Assembly: GCA_022496185.1 (NCBI GenBank)
Contig: WTXG01000011.1
Coordinates: 372,001-436,000 of the forward strand
Length of the DNA: 64,000 nucleotides
Reading direction: 5' to 3'
Source of the DNA: Multifurca ochricompacta
Taxonomy: Eukaryota; Basidiomycota; Agaricomycetes; Russulales; Russulaceae
The notes under the pieces are model-generated. The model ran no database searches, was not told the DNA's origin, and saw only the letters and a list, made by a program, of their open reading frames with translations. Shown piece after piece: positions 26,630 through 39,176 of the stretch. Position numbers and translations under genes: made by a program. Position 1 is the stretch's first letter, and every line of letters starts with the position of its first letter.

Positions 26630-29542
26630 TCAGTGGATGAACATGGTGTGGACCACTGCGAGCGCACACGCCATCCCGGCTATCAAGAACCCGATATAGT
26701 AACCCGAAGGGTTTCCTTGTACCGTTGCGGACCATACCTAGCAATAGAGTGTTAAGAGATAGTGTGCGGAGAGGGAGTGAATTGAGTGGTCATACATAAC
26801 CGCCAAGGAGAGGCCCAAAGCCCCGCGCAAGAGATACTATACTCTGTGCAACACCGTTTGAGATCCCCACAACTTGTGGAGGAGACACTAAGTCAGGCCG
26901 GTATTGAGCCCTCACAAGAGTAGTGAAGAGATACAGACGACGTACTATAGTTCAGAAGAATCGATACCGAGGTGAAGGTAAAGGTGGCGCCACAGTATCG
27001 CACAGCCCTACGCACCCAAGATATACTCAGTAAGAGACAATTTCTCCAAGAAAAGTGGGAAACACTTACGTGCTGATCGTCAAAACTTGGGGAGGGTTCG
27101 CAACCATTGAGTAGAATGCCTCCGAATAAAGTAGAAAAAAGGCACTTACGAATCATCAAGATAACACCTCCACCAGCCTGAGGACTGGCGAGTACACGAT
27201 ACAATATAACGGTAAGGTATCCCGGAATGAATAAGAATGTTCCAAGACGGAACATGGCCAGATGCGAAAATCGTCCCCTAGGTGGTCTAAAGTCCAATCG
27301 TGGTCAGGTATGTTCAACTAATGCAAAGGATCAAGGTGGGACTTACCCAATATTGCTGCAACCGGGTGAATGTTAAATCAGGGGCAGTAAGTTAAATGAA
27401 CGTACGGATAGAGATAGAATTGAAACGCAATTTGCGCAAGGCACATTAATGCAACTGCACATAGTCGTCGATAAGTTATAACCGAGTAAAGGGATCAGGC
27501 CTACTGAGTTGTGAGAAATCCCCCGCAGTAAGGTTCAGCCCCCCTGATTCGTACTTCCTGTAAATTGTATTTATGGTCACGCCTTGGCCACAGTGGGAAA
27601 TCGCTCACGATACAACGTAGGTCAAGAAAATCATATCATGTGTAGTGGTATGCAGAGCGAGCCACCCGTACTGAAAAATGATTGCCAATGGCAGCTGGCT
27701 CATTAAACTTGGCTGGGTTCCTTCGCCACTCGGTGCAACGTCTACAACTTCCTGAACTTGGGGAAGATCAGGCGCACTAAGAAGTCTCTGAGCCTCTGCG
27801 ACCGCGGGAGGTATCTTCACACCGGGATGGGCAAAGATACCGGGGGTAGTGTTAGAAAAGCGACGCAGTGGCGAAGCCACTTCAAATGGCTGTCCAGAGG
27901 GACCGTATTGCAGTGAAGGACGGCGCCGCTGTGGTGACTGAGAAGCCTGATGTCGCGGGGTTGATGGGCGACGGAAGGGTGATACATGGGAGCTACGACG
28001 TGTGGCTGGTACTGACGGCGCGAAGCCTGCAATGCGCTTACCCCTCTCGGTAGCCGTATCGTCAGCACCACTGGCAAGGTTGTCGTTCGGATCATCACCA
28101 TCCGGGTCAAATACACTCTCATAGGGTCCTTCAAGGTCTGCATCGTCATTCTCGAATACTTCTTCATTGTCAACATTTATCGCTGCGGCCACCCACAAGT
28201 CGGCAATGCTCGTGACCGCATTTTCATTAGCCAATACCAAGCGCTGCGCAAAACTAAGTTCACTGTCTGTTGCAAAGCTTCTTGGCACGCCGTCCCCGGC
28301 GAGGGTACTCGCTCGACGGCGAAGGTTGCCTTGGCTGCCCGTCGATACGACGCGCCAGACATATTGCTGCCCAACCGCGAGCGAAAGCTAAGGGCTCTCG
28401 CACCTCCCCCATAGCCATATGCATATCCATCTACACGACTGGTGCGAGGAATGGGGCGACTAGCAGAAGGAGACTGCGAAAGCGGAACACTTGGTGAAGA
28501 CGTCGATTCTGGTACGCGACTGGCAAAGACATCCGAAAATGTGCGTGATGCCTTGCGGAGGCCATCGTATATGCTCGCCTTGCGCGGAAGTGAGGCTATC
28601 GGACTGGACGGGAGCGATTCCTCTTCTGGAATGGTTTGGTGAGTTGGTCTGTGATCTTCTCGGGCGGTAAACGGATGGCGCCTTCGCGTGGGCCACCGTC
28701 CGGACCAAGGAAGAGGGTGAGGAGAGAGCCTTGTGCAGATATGGGCACACGAACAAATTAGACTAATGGGTAACATACCTGTCAAGGTAACGGAGGCTGC
28801 AATAGAGGTAGGCAGCAGATAAGGGTACTTCACAAACAGAGGGAGCTTTCCAAAGACAGTGGGCCACTTTTGGGCAGGGGATTCGACTGATTGTATTAGA
28901 AGTCGTAAGCTCGTGATGAGAGCGGGGAAGGCGAGAAAAGGGGTCAGACTGACATGCACCGCCAACAATGGCACCAGAAACACCACCAAGACCCCAACAG
29001 AAACCAAGAATAGCGTATGCCCTTCCTTCATTGCTTGAATCAGTAATGACGGTGACGCACCCACGAGCCACGCCAATTGCCCCTGCGAAGACGCCCTGCA
29101 TCAATCGAATGGCGATAGCCTGTTTAAGAGTTGTCGAGGTACCAAACAGGGCGCAGGTTATAGAGCCTCCCAGAAGGGAGACGAAGAGGACGAGGCGTTG
29201 GCCGTGCTTCTCCGCGACAGTAGCCCAGAGGAGGGACGTGAGGAACTGGGTGAAGAAAAAAGTGGCGACAAGAAGACCAGTGTAAAAACCAACATCAGAT
29301 CCTTCAGGGAACTCATCAAAGCTTTCAACCATGAAAAGTAGAAAGGGCATGGAGACATTGGCGGTGAGAAATTCACCAAGGAGGGTGATGGAAAGGACGA
29401 TCATAGATAGTTTGGGGAGTGGGGTGGCATAAGAATCACCTGGTTGTTGTAATGCACTTGGGATAAGAGGCCTTTCTTCCTGAGGAAGGGCTGTGCGCAA
29501 TGGTGAAGCGTCTTCATCTGCTAGTGGGCGATGTCTGGACAA
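26630..29542 (-). CDS. Major facilitator superfamily transporter, one apparent frameshift
   Basis: Multi-exon gene with about 12 TM helices split by a long hydrophilic loop. Exon 1 (29542 to about 28955) reads MSRHRPLADEDA, then TM1 (SMIVLSITLLGEFLTANVSM) and the loop 2-3 motif ATVAEKHGQRLVL, the MFS signature position. FESPAQKWP and FLGPDGGPREGA follow. The loop is Ser/Arg-rich (RTSRVDGYAYGYGGG) with an acidic EVFENDDADLEG segment. The last exons carry GISNGVAQS, RGFGPLLGGY|VWSATVQGNPSGYY and a final TM helix. The subfamily resembles fungal multidrug or ZIF1/Tet-like carriers; the substrate is unknown. In the loop at about 28340 the frame moves by one missing base (SYRRA to QGNLRRRAS), probably in the GGG or A run. 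Middle and 3' exon limits are approximate. Confidence 0.85.
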
Positions 29543-29828
29543 GATGCTGGGTGGCGAGTGAGTATGTGTCGCAATGGGGAAATACTAGAGGATCTGTTTT
29601 CATTTTCAGATCGATCATTGTTCCAAATACTCTAGGTGTTGTCTGTCTATGCTCTGATTGAGGGACAGAGCGAGACATTGTTGAAAATTGAAGAGTTCAC
29701 TGTAGGAGGAACTGATAACAGCAACAGCACAAACTATATAAACAAACCAAAATAACACCACCATCATAGTCACATGATTAACCATATCTGGTCACGTATC
29801 ACACGCCCACACCTACAAACACATACAA

Positions 29829-31219
29829 ATGAACATTCGTGTCCGCCTTTTTCACTCGCACTCACATTCGTTGTTAACATGTCGTCCTCCTCCTTGTACT
29901 AGTACTGCTGCAAAGCGATATTGTCAACAGGCTTCATTTCCGCAGCGACTAAACATAATCTACTTCGGACGTGATGAATTCTCATGCCAAGTCTTTGAAA
30001 AGCTTTACAATGCCTCAGGTCGTATATGCGCAACTGTCTTGGTTCGCGTTCCACTGACCTCCCAACCTCGGTAGATGTATGGCAACATCTGATTATTGCG
30101 ACGCAGCCCGATCAGGTGATTGGTAGAAAACGTGATGTCCTTTCTGTTTGTCGGTATCCCTTCCCCTTCTCGTAATTATCTCCCTTACCTATGCACGTTA
30201 TCAGCACCATTGAAGAGTTTGGGTCATAAACTCAACATCCCTGTGACTACTATCCCTCACATTAGGCCTGAACTTAAGACCTGGAAGGTACAGGCGTCAC
30301 ATCTCTTGTCCTTGAGATAATTCGCTCATTTTGCGCAGCCTCCGTCACCATTTTTCCCTTTGTCCGGCCCACCCCCTTCGAACCATCTCCTCCTCACTGC
30401 ATCTTTTGGGCGTATCCTTCCATCTAGTCTTCTATCACTTTTCGAACCGACTCTCACTCTCAACGTGCACCCTTCTGATTTGCCAGCCTACCGAGGGCCA
30501 GCACCCATCCAGCGAGCTCTTCTTAATGGTGAACGCGAAACCGCGGTGTGCGTTATTGAAATGAAACGTCGAGGTGGTATTGATGCTGGTGATGTCCTCG
30601 GTCGCATACCCTTGGTACGACAAGCCTTTATAAATGTCCCCCTTCCAATGTGCTGAGATTCCGTCTACAGACAATCCCGTCGGGTATCGCATACGGCCCT
30701 CTTCGTGACACCCTTGCTCAAAAGGGTGGGGAGCTCCTCGTTTCCATTCTCCGCTCCATCTTGAACGGCAACGAAAAGCGTACCCCTCAAAGACCTCTCA
30801 CGCCTACAACTCCGCACGCACCATTTATCACCCCAATTGACTACAACCTAACTTTGCATGTGAGACCGCGGAGGAGATCGTTAGGCGTCATCTCGCACTT
30901 GCCCATCACAAACCGTTGACAACCTACCTTCTTACTGCTGGACGGACAGTTCAATTACATGAGCCATCTGTTCTCCTATGTGGTATCGAAGATGCGCGGA
31001 CCGTAGTCGGCAGCCAGCAGGTTCTGCGAGTATCACCGTCCACTGAGCTCGGTCCTCGTGCGCTGCGCTCAAGGGACAGTGCTACGCGTGCCGATGCTCC
31101 GATCTGAGTTCAAATCGCTCATGTCGGCCAAGTCATGGTGGGATGGGATTCAGCAGCACTGGAAAGACTCAGAAGGGTGCATCACATTCACGAATACGAA
31201 TCCCTTAGCCGATTCGTGA
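29829..31219 (+). CDS. FMT1: Methionyl-tRNA formyltransferase, mitochondrial
   Basis: The protein formylates initiator Met-tRNA for mitochondrial translation. It begins with a basic N-terminal region suited to mitochondrial import, then LNIIYFGRDEFSCQVFEKL. Later exons give DVWQHLIIATQPDQ, LGHKLNIPVTTIP, LLTASFGRILP, then the catalytic-domain motif NVHPSDLPAYRGPAPIQRAL and IDAGDVLGR. The C-terminal domain ends EFKSLMSAKSWWDGIQQHW. Exons run roughly 29829-30017, 30074-30150, 30206-30285, 30341-30613 and on to 31219, with further introns near 30614-30670 and 30860. The frame changes twice near the C-terminus, about 30985-31005 and 31040-31050, each like one missing base. Family call is firm; 3' exon limits are approximate. 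Confidence 0.87.
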
Positions 31220-31600
31220 TGGTGCATAGAGCGAGGACTTCGTCTTAGTTTATTAATCCGAAATTTGCTTGAGAAAGTAACCTGGTCTGGTTGAGATATA
31301 TTAATTGTACGCGGGCGCGTACACGTACACAATGAGATGGAGATGAGCAGATCCCGATGAACAGGATCATGATCCATGTTCAGGCACAACCGCATCAAAT
31401 ACGTACACGTACACGTACACGAATCCTACATCCTACATCCTACATCCTACATACATACTCATACTCATACTACAACCCTACAGCCCACAACCGCAACCTA
31501 CAATACACCTTACTTGCTGTTGCTGTCCTCGCCTCCATGTGTCGTTATCGTAAAAACAAAAGCAAGCAAAAACCAGCGAAAGCAAAGGGAAATCTGTTGC
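31220..31600. other. Convergent spacer with TACACG and CATCCTA repeats
   Basis: A 381-bp spacer. A short TACACG repeat lies around 31400-31421 and a CATCCTA-like repeat at about 31423-31453. No gene seen. Confidence 0.6.
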
Positions 31601-32940
31601 CTACTGTGAGCCATGTTTCAGTCTCTCCCCTTCTTCAACCTTTTCCCTGTTCCTACTGGCCTTCCCGAGTAGAACCTTCATCTCACCCCTCACCTTATTC
31701 ATCACGCTTGCCTTTTTGTGGTTGCTCGCATCAGAATCACTGCTAGACCTTCCTTTCCGCTGAGCAGGACCGCCGGTAGCTCGAGTTTCAGGCGGCGAAA
31801 GTGACCTTGGTCCCTCTTGCACTGTGTCCAGCCCTGGGGCTCGTGTATGTTGTTCTGAGGAAGGACAAGGTACCTCATTTGTACCCTTCAACTCGTCCTT
31901 TTTTTCACCACCACCGCTATTTCCACCTTTTCTCAGATCGTCTTCTTTAAACTTCGAATCTGCGATTCCGGGCGCTTCTCCAAGTTTCTGCGCAAAACCA
32001 GAGCGTTCATGACACCTCTGTAGGTAGCTCTAGCATCTTCGATTTGCTCACCTTCATCTCTGTCCACTGGTTCTCTTGCTCTAGGTTTTTCTCGACCGAT
32101 TCATCTTCCTGCCGGTCGATCTTCCGCGCTTCTGTCTCTTGGCTCTTTGTTCCCGACCCACCAAAGCCAGGTGCGACGTCCCTGATTGGTCCTGTATCAC
32201 TGTTGGGCCTCTGCGACCCTTCTTCGGTAGCGTCTCCGAAGCGTTCTCCGAAGATTGCGCCTGTCCTTTCGTCCGGAAGCTTTTCCACAAACGTTTCGCT
32301 ACCAGAGCCGGGAAGTGAGCCTACACCACCGTGATGCTCTTGGGGCTGAACACCAGCAGTTTCCTGCGAGGGTAGGGATGCAGCAGCTACTCGGGTTGCG
32401 AGGGGGTGAGCTGGCCGATCACGTTTTGGCTGCTCATCTAAAGTTGCGCTCGCCCGTTCGTCGGGCAGTTTTGCGACCGAGGTCTCACTGATGGAGCCAG
32501 GGAGTGGGCCAACGCCGTCATAATGCTCTCCTGGCTTGGCCCCCTCCTTCTCTGTCGACGGCAAAGATGTTGCTCTTGCGCTGGCTAAGGGGATAAACGC
32601 AATCAGCCATCAACGATGGAAAAACGGCAGTAGAATCTTAAGAAAGGAAAACTGACGTACGCAAGTAACTGGCAAGACCTGCTGGTAAACGGGACCGCGT
32701 CGTGTCAAAGGCACTCTGTTTTGCAGTGGACCCAGACAGTTCCGCAGAAAGGCCTTTCTCTTCACGAGGGTAAGCACCTGGAATATCGAAGCCAGGGGTA
32801 CTTGGGATGGAGGAGGCTGCCTGAGGCTGTGACCGTGTAGCTTGTTGTTGGAAAGTGTCGGTGGTTGTCTTTATCTGAATTGAAGGGGGTTGAGTGTCTC
32901 TTGGAGGAGTCGGGCGAGAATCAAGTAAAGAAGTGGACAT
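31601..32940 (-). CDS. Basidiomycete LPDER-motif protein, function unknown
   Basis: Exons 32940-32661, 32584 to about 32052 and about 32017-31601. The protein is hydrophilic, without TM helix or signal peptide. A motif occurs twice: EHYDGVGPLPGSISE...VAKLPDER and EHHGGVGSLPGSGSE...VEKLPDER. The C-terminus is basic and conserved in appearance: KVRGEMKVLLGKASRN, then KVEEGERLKHG. I recall similar LPG/LPDER proteins across agaricomycetes but no function. The join between exons 2 and 3 needs either a very short 34-nt intron (GTGAGC...ACAG) or a missing base near 32020. A nuclear or stress role would be guesswork. Confidence 0.72.
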
Positions 32941-33415
32941 GATGATGATGATGGAGATGGAGATGGAGATGGAAATGGGTGTTGACCCCTATAAATCCCC
33001 ACCTCTCCACCCCCTAAATAAATAAATAAAATAAAAGAACCAAAGAAGAACCATCGTCGTCATCGTCAAGTCTCGTGTCGTGACATGACATAGCTTAGGC
33101 TCTTGCTCCCGTGACATTGGCCGATCTCACTTACACTACTTACACTTACACACACCTTCAGCAGCATCATCAATTGCTAATCATGCATGGTCTCAGTTAC
33201 ATCCTTCCAAGCCGCGTATCTATTATGATGATTTTTGGGATCCTCCAGTGGCAGTATGGGATTGAGCGATTAAAGAGAGTGGGGGAATGGAGACATGGGC
33301 AACGAATGAAATGACATAATGCATATGCCTTTGAAATTTGAAATGCTGTCGGTGATATACGTGACGCGGAGAATCCAAATCGTAGGATATGTCGGGAGAG
33401 TCGGAGCTCAAGGTC
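32941..33415. other. Spacer between LPDER gene and C2H2 gene
   Basis: A 475-bp spacer 5' of the LPDER gene. It holds GATGGA repeats near 32942-32975 and AAATA repeats near 33016-33034. No gene recognised. Confidence 0.5.
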
Positions 33416-35207
33416 CTAAGCAGGTGGTACGATACACAAGCCACCGCTTGTCGAACGATGTTGTTCAAACGGGAGGGGCTGCAGCACAGACAACCCATCA
33501 AGAGGAGCGAGATACGCATTGCTCTCTAACGAGAAGCCACCGTGATGGTTCAACTGCAGCGCATCATGAAAAAGCGCACATTCTTGAGGTTGAGGCTCGT
33601 AGGGAAGCGAGTTGATGTACTGTCCGCGACTACTCACCATGATCTTTAGTAATGTGTCAGTCATATCGATGTATATATAATCTACGTGCAATAAACTTTC
33701 TTACAGATTCTGCCGGCGCTGGGCCTGCCCCTTGCAGAGGCATATACGAAAAGGGTGGAAAGATGGGGGTTATATCTACCTGGCTGTTGCCTTCGGTAGT
33801 CAATCCTATGCCATGTGTGTCCAGCGAGCCTGACTCCGTACGAGGAACAAGAGTCTTTGGCGCGACTCGGTTTAGAGACCGGTCCCGACATTGGGCCGGA
33901 TTCTTGGCCGATCCTGCCACACGATCGTGCCATTTGAGGTGCAAGGCAAGGCCATTCGGAAGTTGAAAATCCCTGGGGCAGAGAGGACACGCATACAGTG
34001 GCTTCTGCATTGACAGAGTTACAGGCATAGTAGACGAGCGGTAAGTCTGTGTGTTTTCTGCTATGACTTCTACGGGCATAGTTGATCGTAGAGAATGAGA
34101 ATTATGCCTATGCTCCTCCATTCGGGGCCAGCTTTCATCGATTCCTGGCTTAGCAGAGGAAGATACCAGGAACGATGACGTCTCAGTGGAAAGAGATACA
34201 AATGGGAACATGGAATGGTAAGTTACTTGGATCCGAGGTTCCGATCCCTCGTTTTGAGGAGTTGGGGTCATGTGCGTGTATGGGTACGAGAGACGAGACG
34301 GGAGGGGCAACACTAGGTCTTCACGGTCCATTGGCAAGCGCATAGAGGGACACCCCGGGAGGTACGCCGACGTAGGTCGAGGGGCAAATAAGTGCTCGTG
34401 TTCACCCGTAGGTCTTGGCCATGAGCCATCTTCGGCATACGTAACGTCCGTATTTCCGTACGGGATGTCCAGCCTGAATTCGTACGCAAACATCTGTTGC
34501 GGGCCAGTAGCAGGAAACGGCACAACAGGAGGGGATTGTATGCGGGCACGCTTTGCTCGACTTTTCCTTCTTGGCTCGACTGTCTTTGGAGAAAGCATGC
34601 GTTTCGCAGCTGCTCCAGCACGAGGTGAATCCCCGATTTTGTGCTTGGCGCCATCGGCGTCCGCTGAGCTGTCAAGAGAAGGGAGTGGCGTATGAGTAGT
34701 ACGCGAAAGATCTATTGTGGCAAATGGGTTAGCGCGGAATACATCCATCATGTGACGGGGTACACCGGTAGACCAACGAAGGTCGTTCAGTTCGGTCTCG
34801 TGGACGAGGGGAAGGGTTGGCTCCTGGTATGAACGGGCGTCAAGGGCACTCATCTGGGAGTATAAGGACCTCTTGCTGGAGGATTCGTCACCGGCTATGG
34901 GAGCCAAGGCCCTAGAGTCACGGTAGGCTGGGTCCGGTAATGCAAATGTAGGCGTTTGCAATTTTTCTGAATCCAGAGATGGGCTTCGGCAGGTCTTAAC
35001 AGACGAGATAGTCGGGCAAGTTACAGAACAAGGAGAAATGGCACGAGACGAGGGAGAGCTTGTACGGGATGGGGGTGCAGGGATGGTAAGATTTAACGAA
35101 GTGGAATCATTATTGGCCGATAAATTAGAAAGTCCGTCTGCGGTAGCATCTGAAGGAACGTGGAACATTGTGGGAGAAGAAAAAAAGAGGGTTGAGGGAT
35201 TGCTCAA
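33416..35207 (-). CDS. C2H2 zinc-finger protein (single finger)
   Basis: Exon 1 is 35207-33705 (501 codons exactly); exon 2 is 33643-33416. The sequence is Ser/Pro-rich with a basic patch (EPRRKSRAKRARIQ) that could be a nuclear localisation signal. One clear C2H2 finger lies near residue 415: YACPLCPRDFQLPNGLALH then LKWH (C-x2-C-x12-H-x3-H). A DNA-binding regulator is the natural reading, but one finger alone is weak evidence and no ortholog is recognised. A good alternative donor (GTGAGT) occurs just inside exon 2, so the C-terminus is uncertain. Confidence 0.75.
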
Positions 35208-36212
35208 GACTCAAGATGGAGGATGTCGTAGATGCAAGGGCGAGAGGGTTAAGTGGACACTCGCGCTGTGCTCTACAGCAACAGGCAGTCAAGTCAAGAT
35301 GAAGTGGGTCTGCGTGTATGCATAAAGTGGGTGGAAAGGTTAGCACTAAGGAGATGAGAAAGTTAAAGTTAATTCCGTACCGAGTGGAGGAGAGCAAGAT
35401 GGTCTTCTAGGGTTTGATCAGCGAGTGTGGTTTTTTTATTCGACGAGCACCGAGAACATGGCCATGGCGCGATAGGTGATGCCCATAGATTAGAATTCCA
35501 AAGTGGAGTCGAGTCGAGTCTAAAAGGTACGGTACGGTGCGGTACGGTACGTGCTAGCCCCAGCCTAGCCCTAGCGTGATTTCTGTTGGAAAAGACAATT
35601 CACTTTGACTTTGACTCTCCCTCTCCGGAAATCCTACTCGACGCTTCTAATGAAAGCGTTTTATACAATCCAATAGAAGGTAACTTTTGGGGTGTCAATC
35701 GGCACATAAGTATATCTGTCAGAACCTATTGAGAAGTTTACCGCACCGCAGCTAACCTCTGTATCCGAGTCTGGCATCATTTTGGGAAAAAGAAAGAGCG
35801 GTTAACTCCGTTAGGGCCCTGGAGGATCGTGAATCATGAGGTCACTGTCACTGCGAGTTACTCAAGGCAAAAATATGGGATCCCCCGTTCCTTTAAATGT
35901 CACATGAAGGGGGTGAGTGTGTGGGTGGCAAGGAAAACGAAACGAAACGAAAAAAAGCCTAGTAGTTCGTTCATCTGGGATCGGTTTGAAACAGCGTTTG
36001 CGAGGACGAGGACGAGGACGAGAACTCTTTACTCTTTACTCCAATCAAAGTTAAGTAAGAAGGAAGAGAGTCGAGTCTTCTGTTCCTTATTCGATTCGAT
36101 CAAAGTACTATTCTAGAAGCAAGCTAGTAAATAAATAAAATTATAAATTAAAATGATGACATAATATTTTTCTCTTTGCTCGTGACCGTGACGCTCGACC
36201 AAGTGCCAAGTG
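35208..36212. promoter_or_regulatory. Divergent 1-kb region C2H2 / PWP2
   Basis: Spacer between head-to-head genes. It contains a GGTAC pentamer repeat (about 35526-35551), an AACGA run (35938-35954) and a GAGGAC run (36002-36020). No gene recognised. Confidence 0.5.
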
Positions 36213-39176
36213 ATGAAGGCCAACTTTAAGGTAAGGTAAAGCTTATTTAAATCGTTTCTTATCCACTGACCGACCGACTTTCTAGTTCTCGAATCTATGC
36301 GGTACAGTGTATCAACAGGGAAACATCATCTTCACCCAAGACGGGAATTCTCTGCTTAGTCCAGTGGGCAATAGAGTCTCCGTGTTTGATTTAGTCAAGT
36401 CAGTCGGTGATTGTATTTCATGACGGCTCTCCCAGCTAATTTACTTTGTACAGCAACAAATCTTTCACCTTCGCCTTTCAAAATCGTAAAAATATTGCTG
36501 CCATTGCCCTTAGTCCTGATGGAAACATTCTGATCAGCGTGGACCAAGGTAAGCACAGCGTCGTTTTATCATTTTGCATCACGTCCACTTATTCTCCACA
36601 ACAACTCACAGACGGCAGGGCACTCCTCGTTAGCTTCCGCCGAGGCGTCGTCCTCCACCATTTTAACTTCAAAAAGCCAGTCAAGGCTATCGAATTTTCC
36701 CCAAATGGGTCTTTCATTGCTGTCACACACGGATCACATATCCAGGTCTGGAAGACACCTAACCATCTTGTCCGCGAGTTTGCACCCTTTAATCTGCACC
36801 GGACGTATACAGGACATCACGACGATGTTCTCAGTATAGAGTGGTCACCAGACTCGCAGTAGGCTACAGCTTAATTCTCTAACCCAGGCGCCCCATGACT
36901 TCGTATTCTTAGGTGCTTCATCACCACATCCAAGGACATGACCGCAAGGTTGTACACATTGAACCCGCTGGACCGTTTCCGGCCCAAGACATTTGCGGGA
37001 CACAAAAATGCTGTGATTAACGCTTATTTCTCCGCAGATTCAAAATCCGTAAGTGTTGCACTATTCTCTCCGACAAGAATCCTTAATCATCCGGATCCTA
37101 TCAGGTGTACACAGTTAGTCGTGATGGCGCTGTGTTCGTCTGGAAAGCAAAGGCGTCCGACAAGCCCTCCTCTGATGATGAAAACGCGGAGTTTGTCACG
37201 ACGACCTCTCAAGAATCCCTGGTTGCTCACGTTCGTTGGGGAATCCACCAACGACATTACTTCGATCAGCCCAACACGAAGGTCGTTTGCAGTACTTTCC
37301 ACAGGGCCTCAGGGCTGCTCATCGTTGGTTTTTCGTCCGGGATCTTTGGGCTCTGGGAGATGCCCACATTCACGAATGTGCATACTTAAGTATCTCTCAG
37401 GAAAAAATATCATCGGTCTCTGTCAACCCTTCTGGCGAATGGCTGGCGTTTGGAGCCCGCAAACTAGGACAGTGCTGGTATGGGAATGGCAATCAGAATC
37501 ATACATTCTCAAACAACAGGGCCACTTTTTTGACGTGAATACGCTCGCTTACTCTCCTGATGGGCAGTATATTGCGACAGGAGGGGATGATGGTAAAGTC
37601 AAGTTATGGAACACCCGCTCTGGGTTCTGTGTTATCACATTCTCCCAACACACGGCTTCCGTATCTGCTGTTCAATTCGCCTCACAGGGTCAAGTACTGT
37701 TCTCAGCCTCGCTTGACGGCACTGTGCGCGCCTTCGACTTGATCAGATACCGCAACTTTCGAACATTTACTTCCCCATCACCAGTACAGTTCTCATGCTT
37801 GGCGGTTGATCCCAGCAGCGAGGTCATCACGGCGGGCTCGACGGACTCATTTGAAGTTTTCCTCTGGTCTGTTCAGACAGGGAAATTACTAGACGTTCTC
37901 GCTGGACACGAAGGGCCTATCAGTTCACTGGCCTTCTCACCCACGACAAACATTCTCGCCAGCGGATCTTGGGACAAGACTGTGCGAGTGTGGAATGTCT
38001 TCAGTCGCTCTCACGTCGTAGAACCATTCCAACTCAACGCAGATGTCCTTTCGCTCGCCTTCCGCCCAGACGGCCAGGAGTTCGTCGCGTCAACGCTTGA
38101 TGGGCAACTTACGTTCTTCTCTACTGAGTTGTCAAAACAAACAAACCTCATTGAGGGGAGAAAGGACATTTCTGGCGGCCGCAAGGCCGACGACCGCGTA
38201 GCTGCATCAAACAGCGCGTCCACCAAAACCTTCACGAGTGTCACATGGAGTGCAGATGGGTCATGCGTTCTCGCGGGCGGTAATAGCAAGTATGTAGCAC
38301 TGTATGACAGTCGGGAAGGCGTACTCATCCGCCGTTGGCAAATTTCCGAAAATCTGTCACTCGACGGAACCGAGGAATTCCTTGACAGTCGGCGCGTGAC
38401 CGAGGCAGGAAACATCGATTTGATCGACGACCGCGGCGAGGAGAGCGACCTCGAAGACCGCATGGACATTAGTTTACCAGGCGTACAGCGTGGGGATCTT
38501 TCTAAGCGTCGGTACAAGCAAGAAGCTCGCACGAAGTGCGTTCGGTTCTCCCCGACAGGTCTTGCGTGGGCAGCGGCGTCGTCGGAAGGACTCCTCATCT
38601 ACTCGGTCGATGACGGCCTTTCATTTGACCCTTTCGACCTTTCCATCGAGCTGACGCCCCAATCCGTGCTCGCAACTCTCCAGAAGCAATCTTATCTCGA
38701 GGCATTGGTGATGGCTTTTCGATTAAACGAGAAGACAGTCCTCAATGGGGTCTACGAAGCAGTCCCTTACGACGAGATTAGACTGGTTGCGCGGCAACTG
38801 CCGACCATATATATCCCGCGACTGCTTGGAGTTTCTGCGGAGGTGCTAGAACGGGGGCCCAGATTGGAATGGGGGCTGCGGTGGATTCGGGAGATTCTAG
38901 GTGCGCATGGACGGTGGATTCGAGAGCGAAGTGTCGAGTTGGCTAGTGTGCTGCGGGAAGTCAAGCGGGCTGTGAGTGCTTTCGAGGGCATTGTGGCAAG
39001 GTTGTAAGTGTGCCAACAGGTCATCTCATCTCAAACATATTTTGTTTTCTAACTTGACTTGATCGGTTTTTAGGTGTGATGAGAATACCGCGACACTCGC
39101 TTACCTCATTGACCAATCAAGAGCAAAAGAGGGTGCTGAAAGCCAAATGTTATTGGATAACTCCAACGCGCGCTGA
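36213..39176 (+). CDS. PWP2: Periodic tryptophan protein 2 (U3 snoRNP/90S pre-ribosome), two apparent -1 frameshifts
   Basis: WD40 protein of the UTP-B complex, needed for 18S rRNA maturation in the nucleolus. The N-terminus MKANFK|FSNLCGTVYQQGN, SPVGNRVSVFDLVNNKS, GRALLVSFRRGVVLHHFNFK and YTGHHDDVLSIEW open the propellers. AYSPDGQYIATGGDDGKVKL, GTVRAFDLIRYRNFRTFTSP, LDVLAGHEGPISSLAFSP and NLSLDGTEEFLDSRR are family-specific. The C-terminal UTP-B domain includes LMAFRLNE-like ALVMAFRLNEKTV. The last exon starts at 39074 (CDENTATLAYLIDQ). Frame is lost by one base near 37386 (NVHT|LSIS) and near 37472 (KLGQ|LVWEWQSES). Both sit in highly conserved sequence, and PWP2 is essential in yeast. Confidence 0.93.

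Noticed and set aside
38011..38598. 195-residue minus-strand open frame
   Set aside because: Shadow of PWP2, which has clear family sequence on the plus strand.
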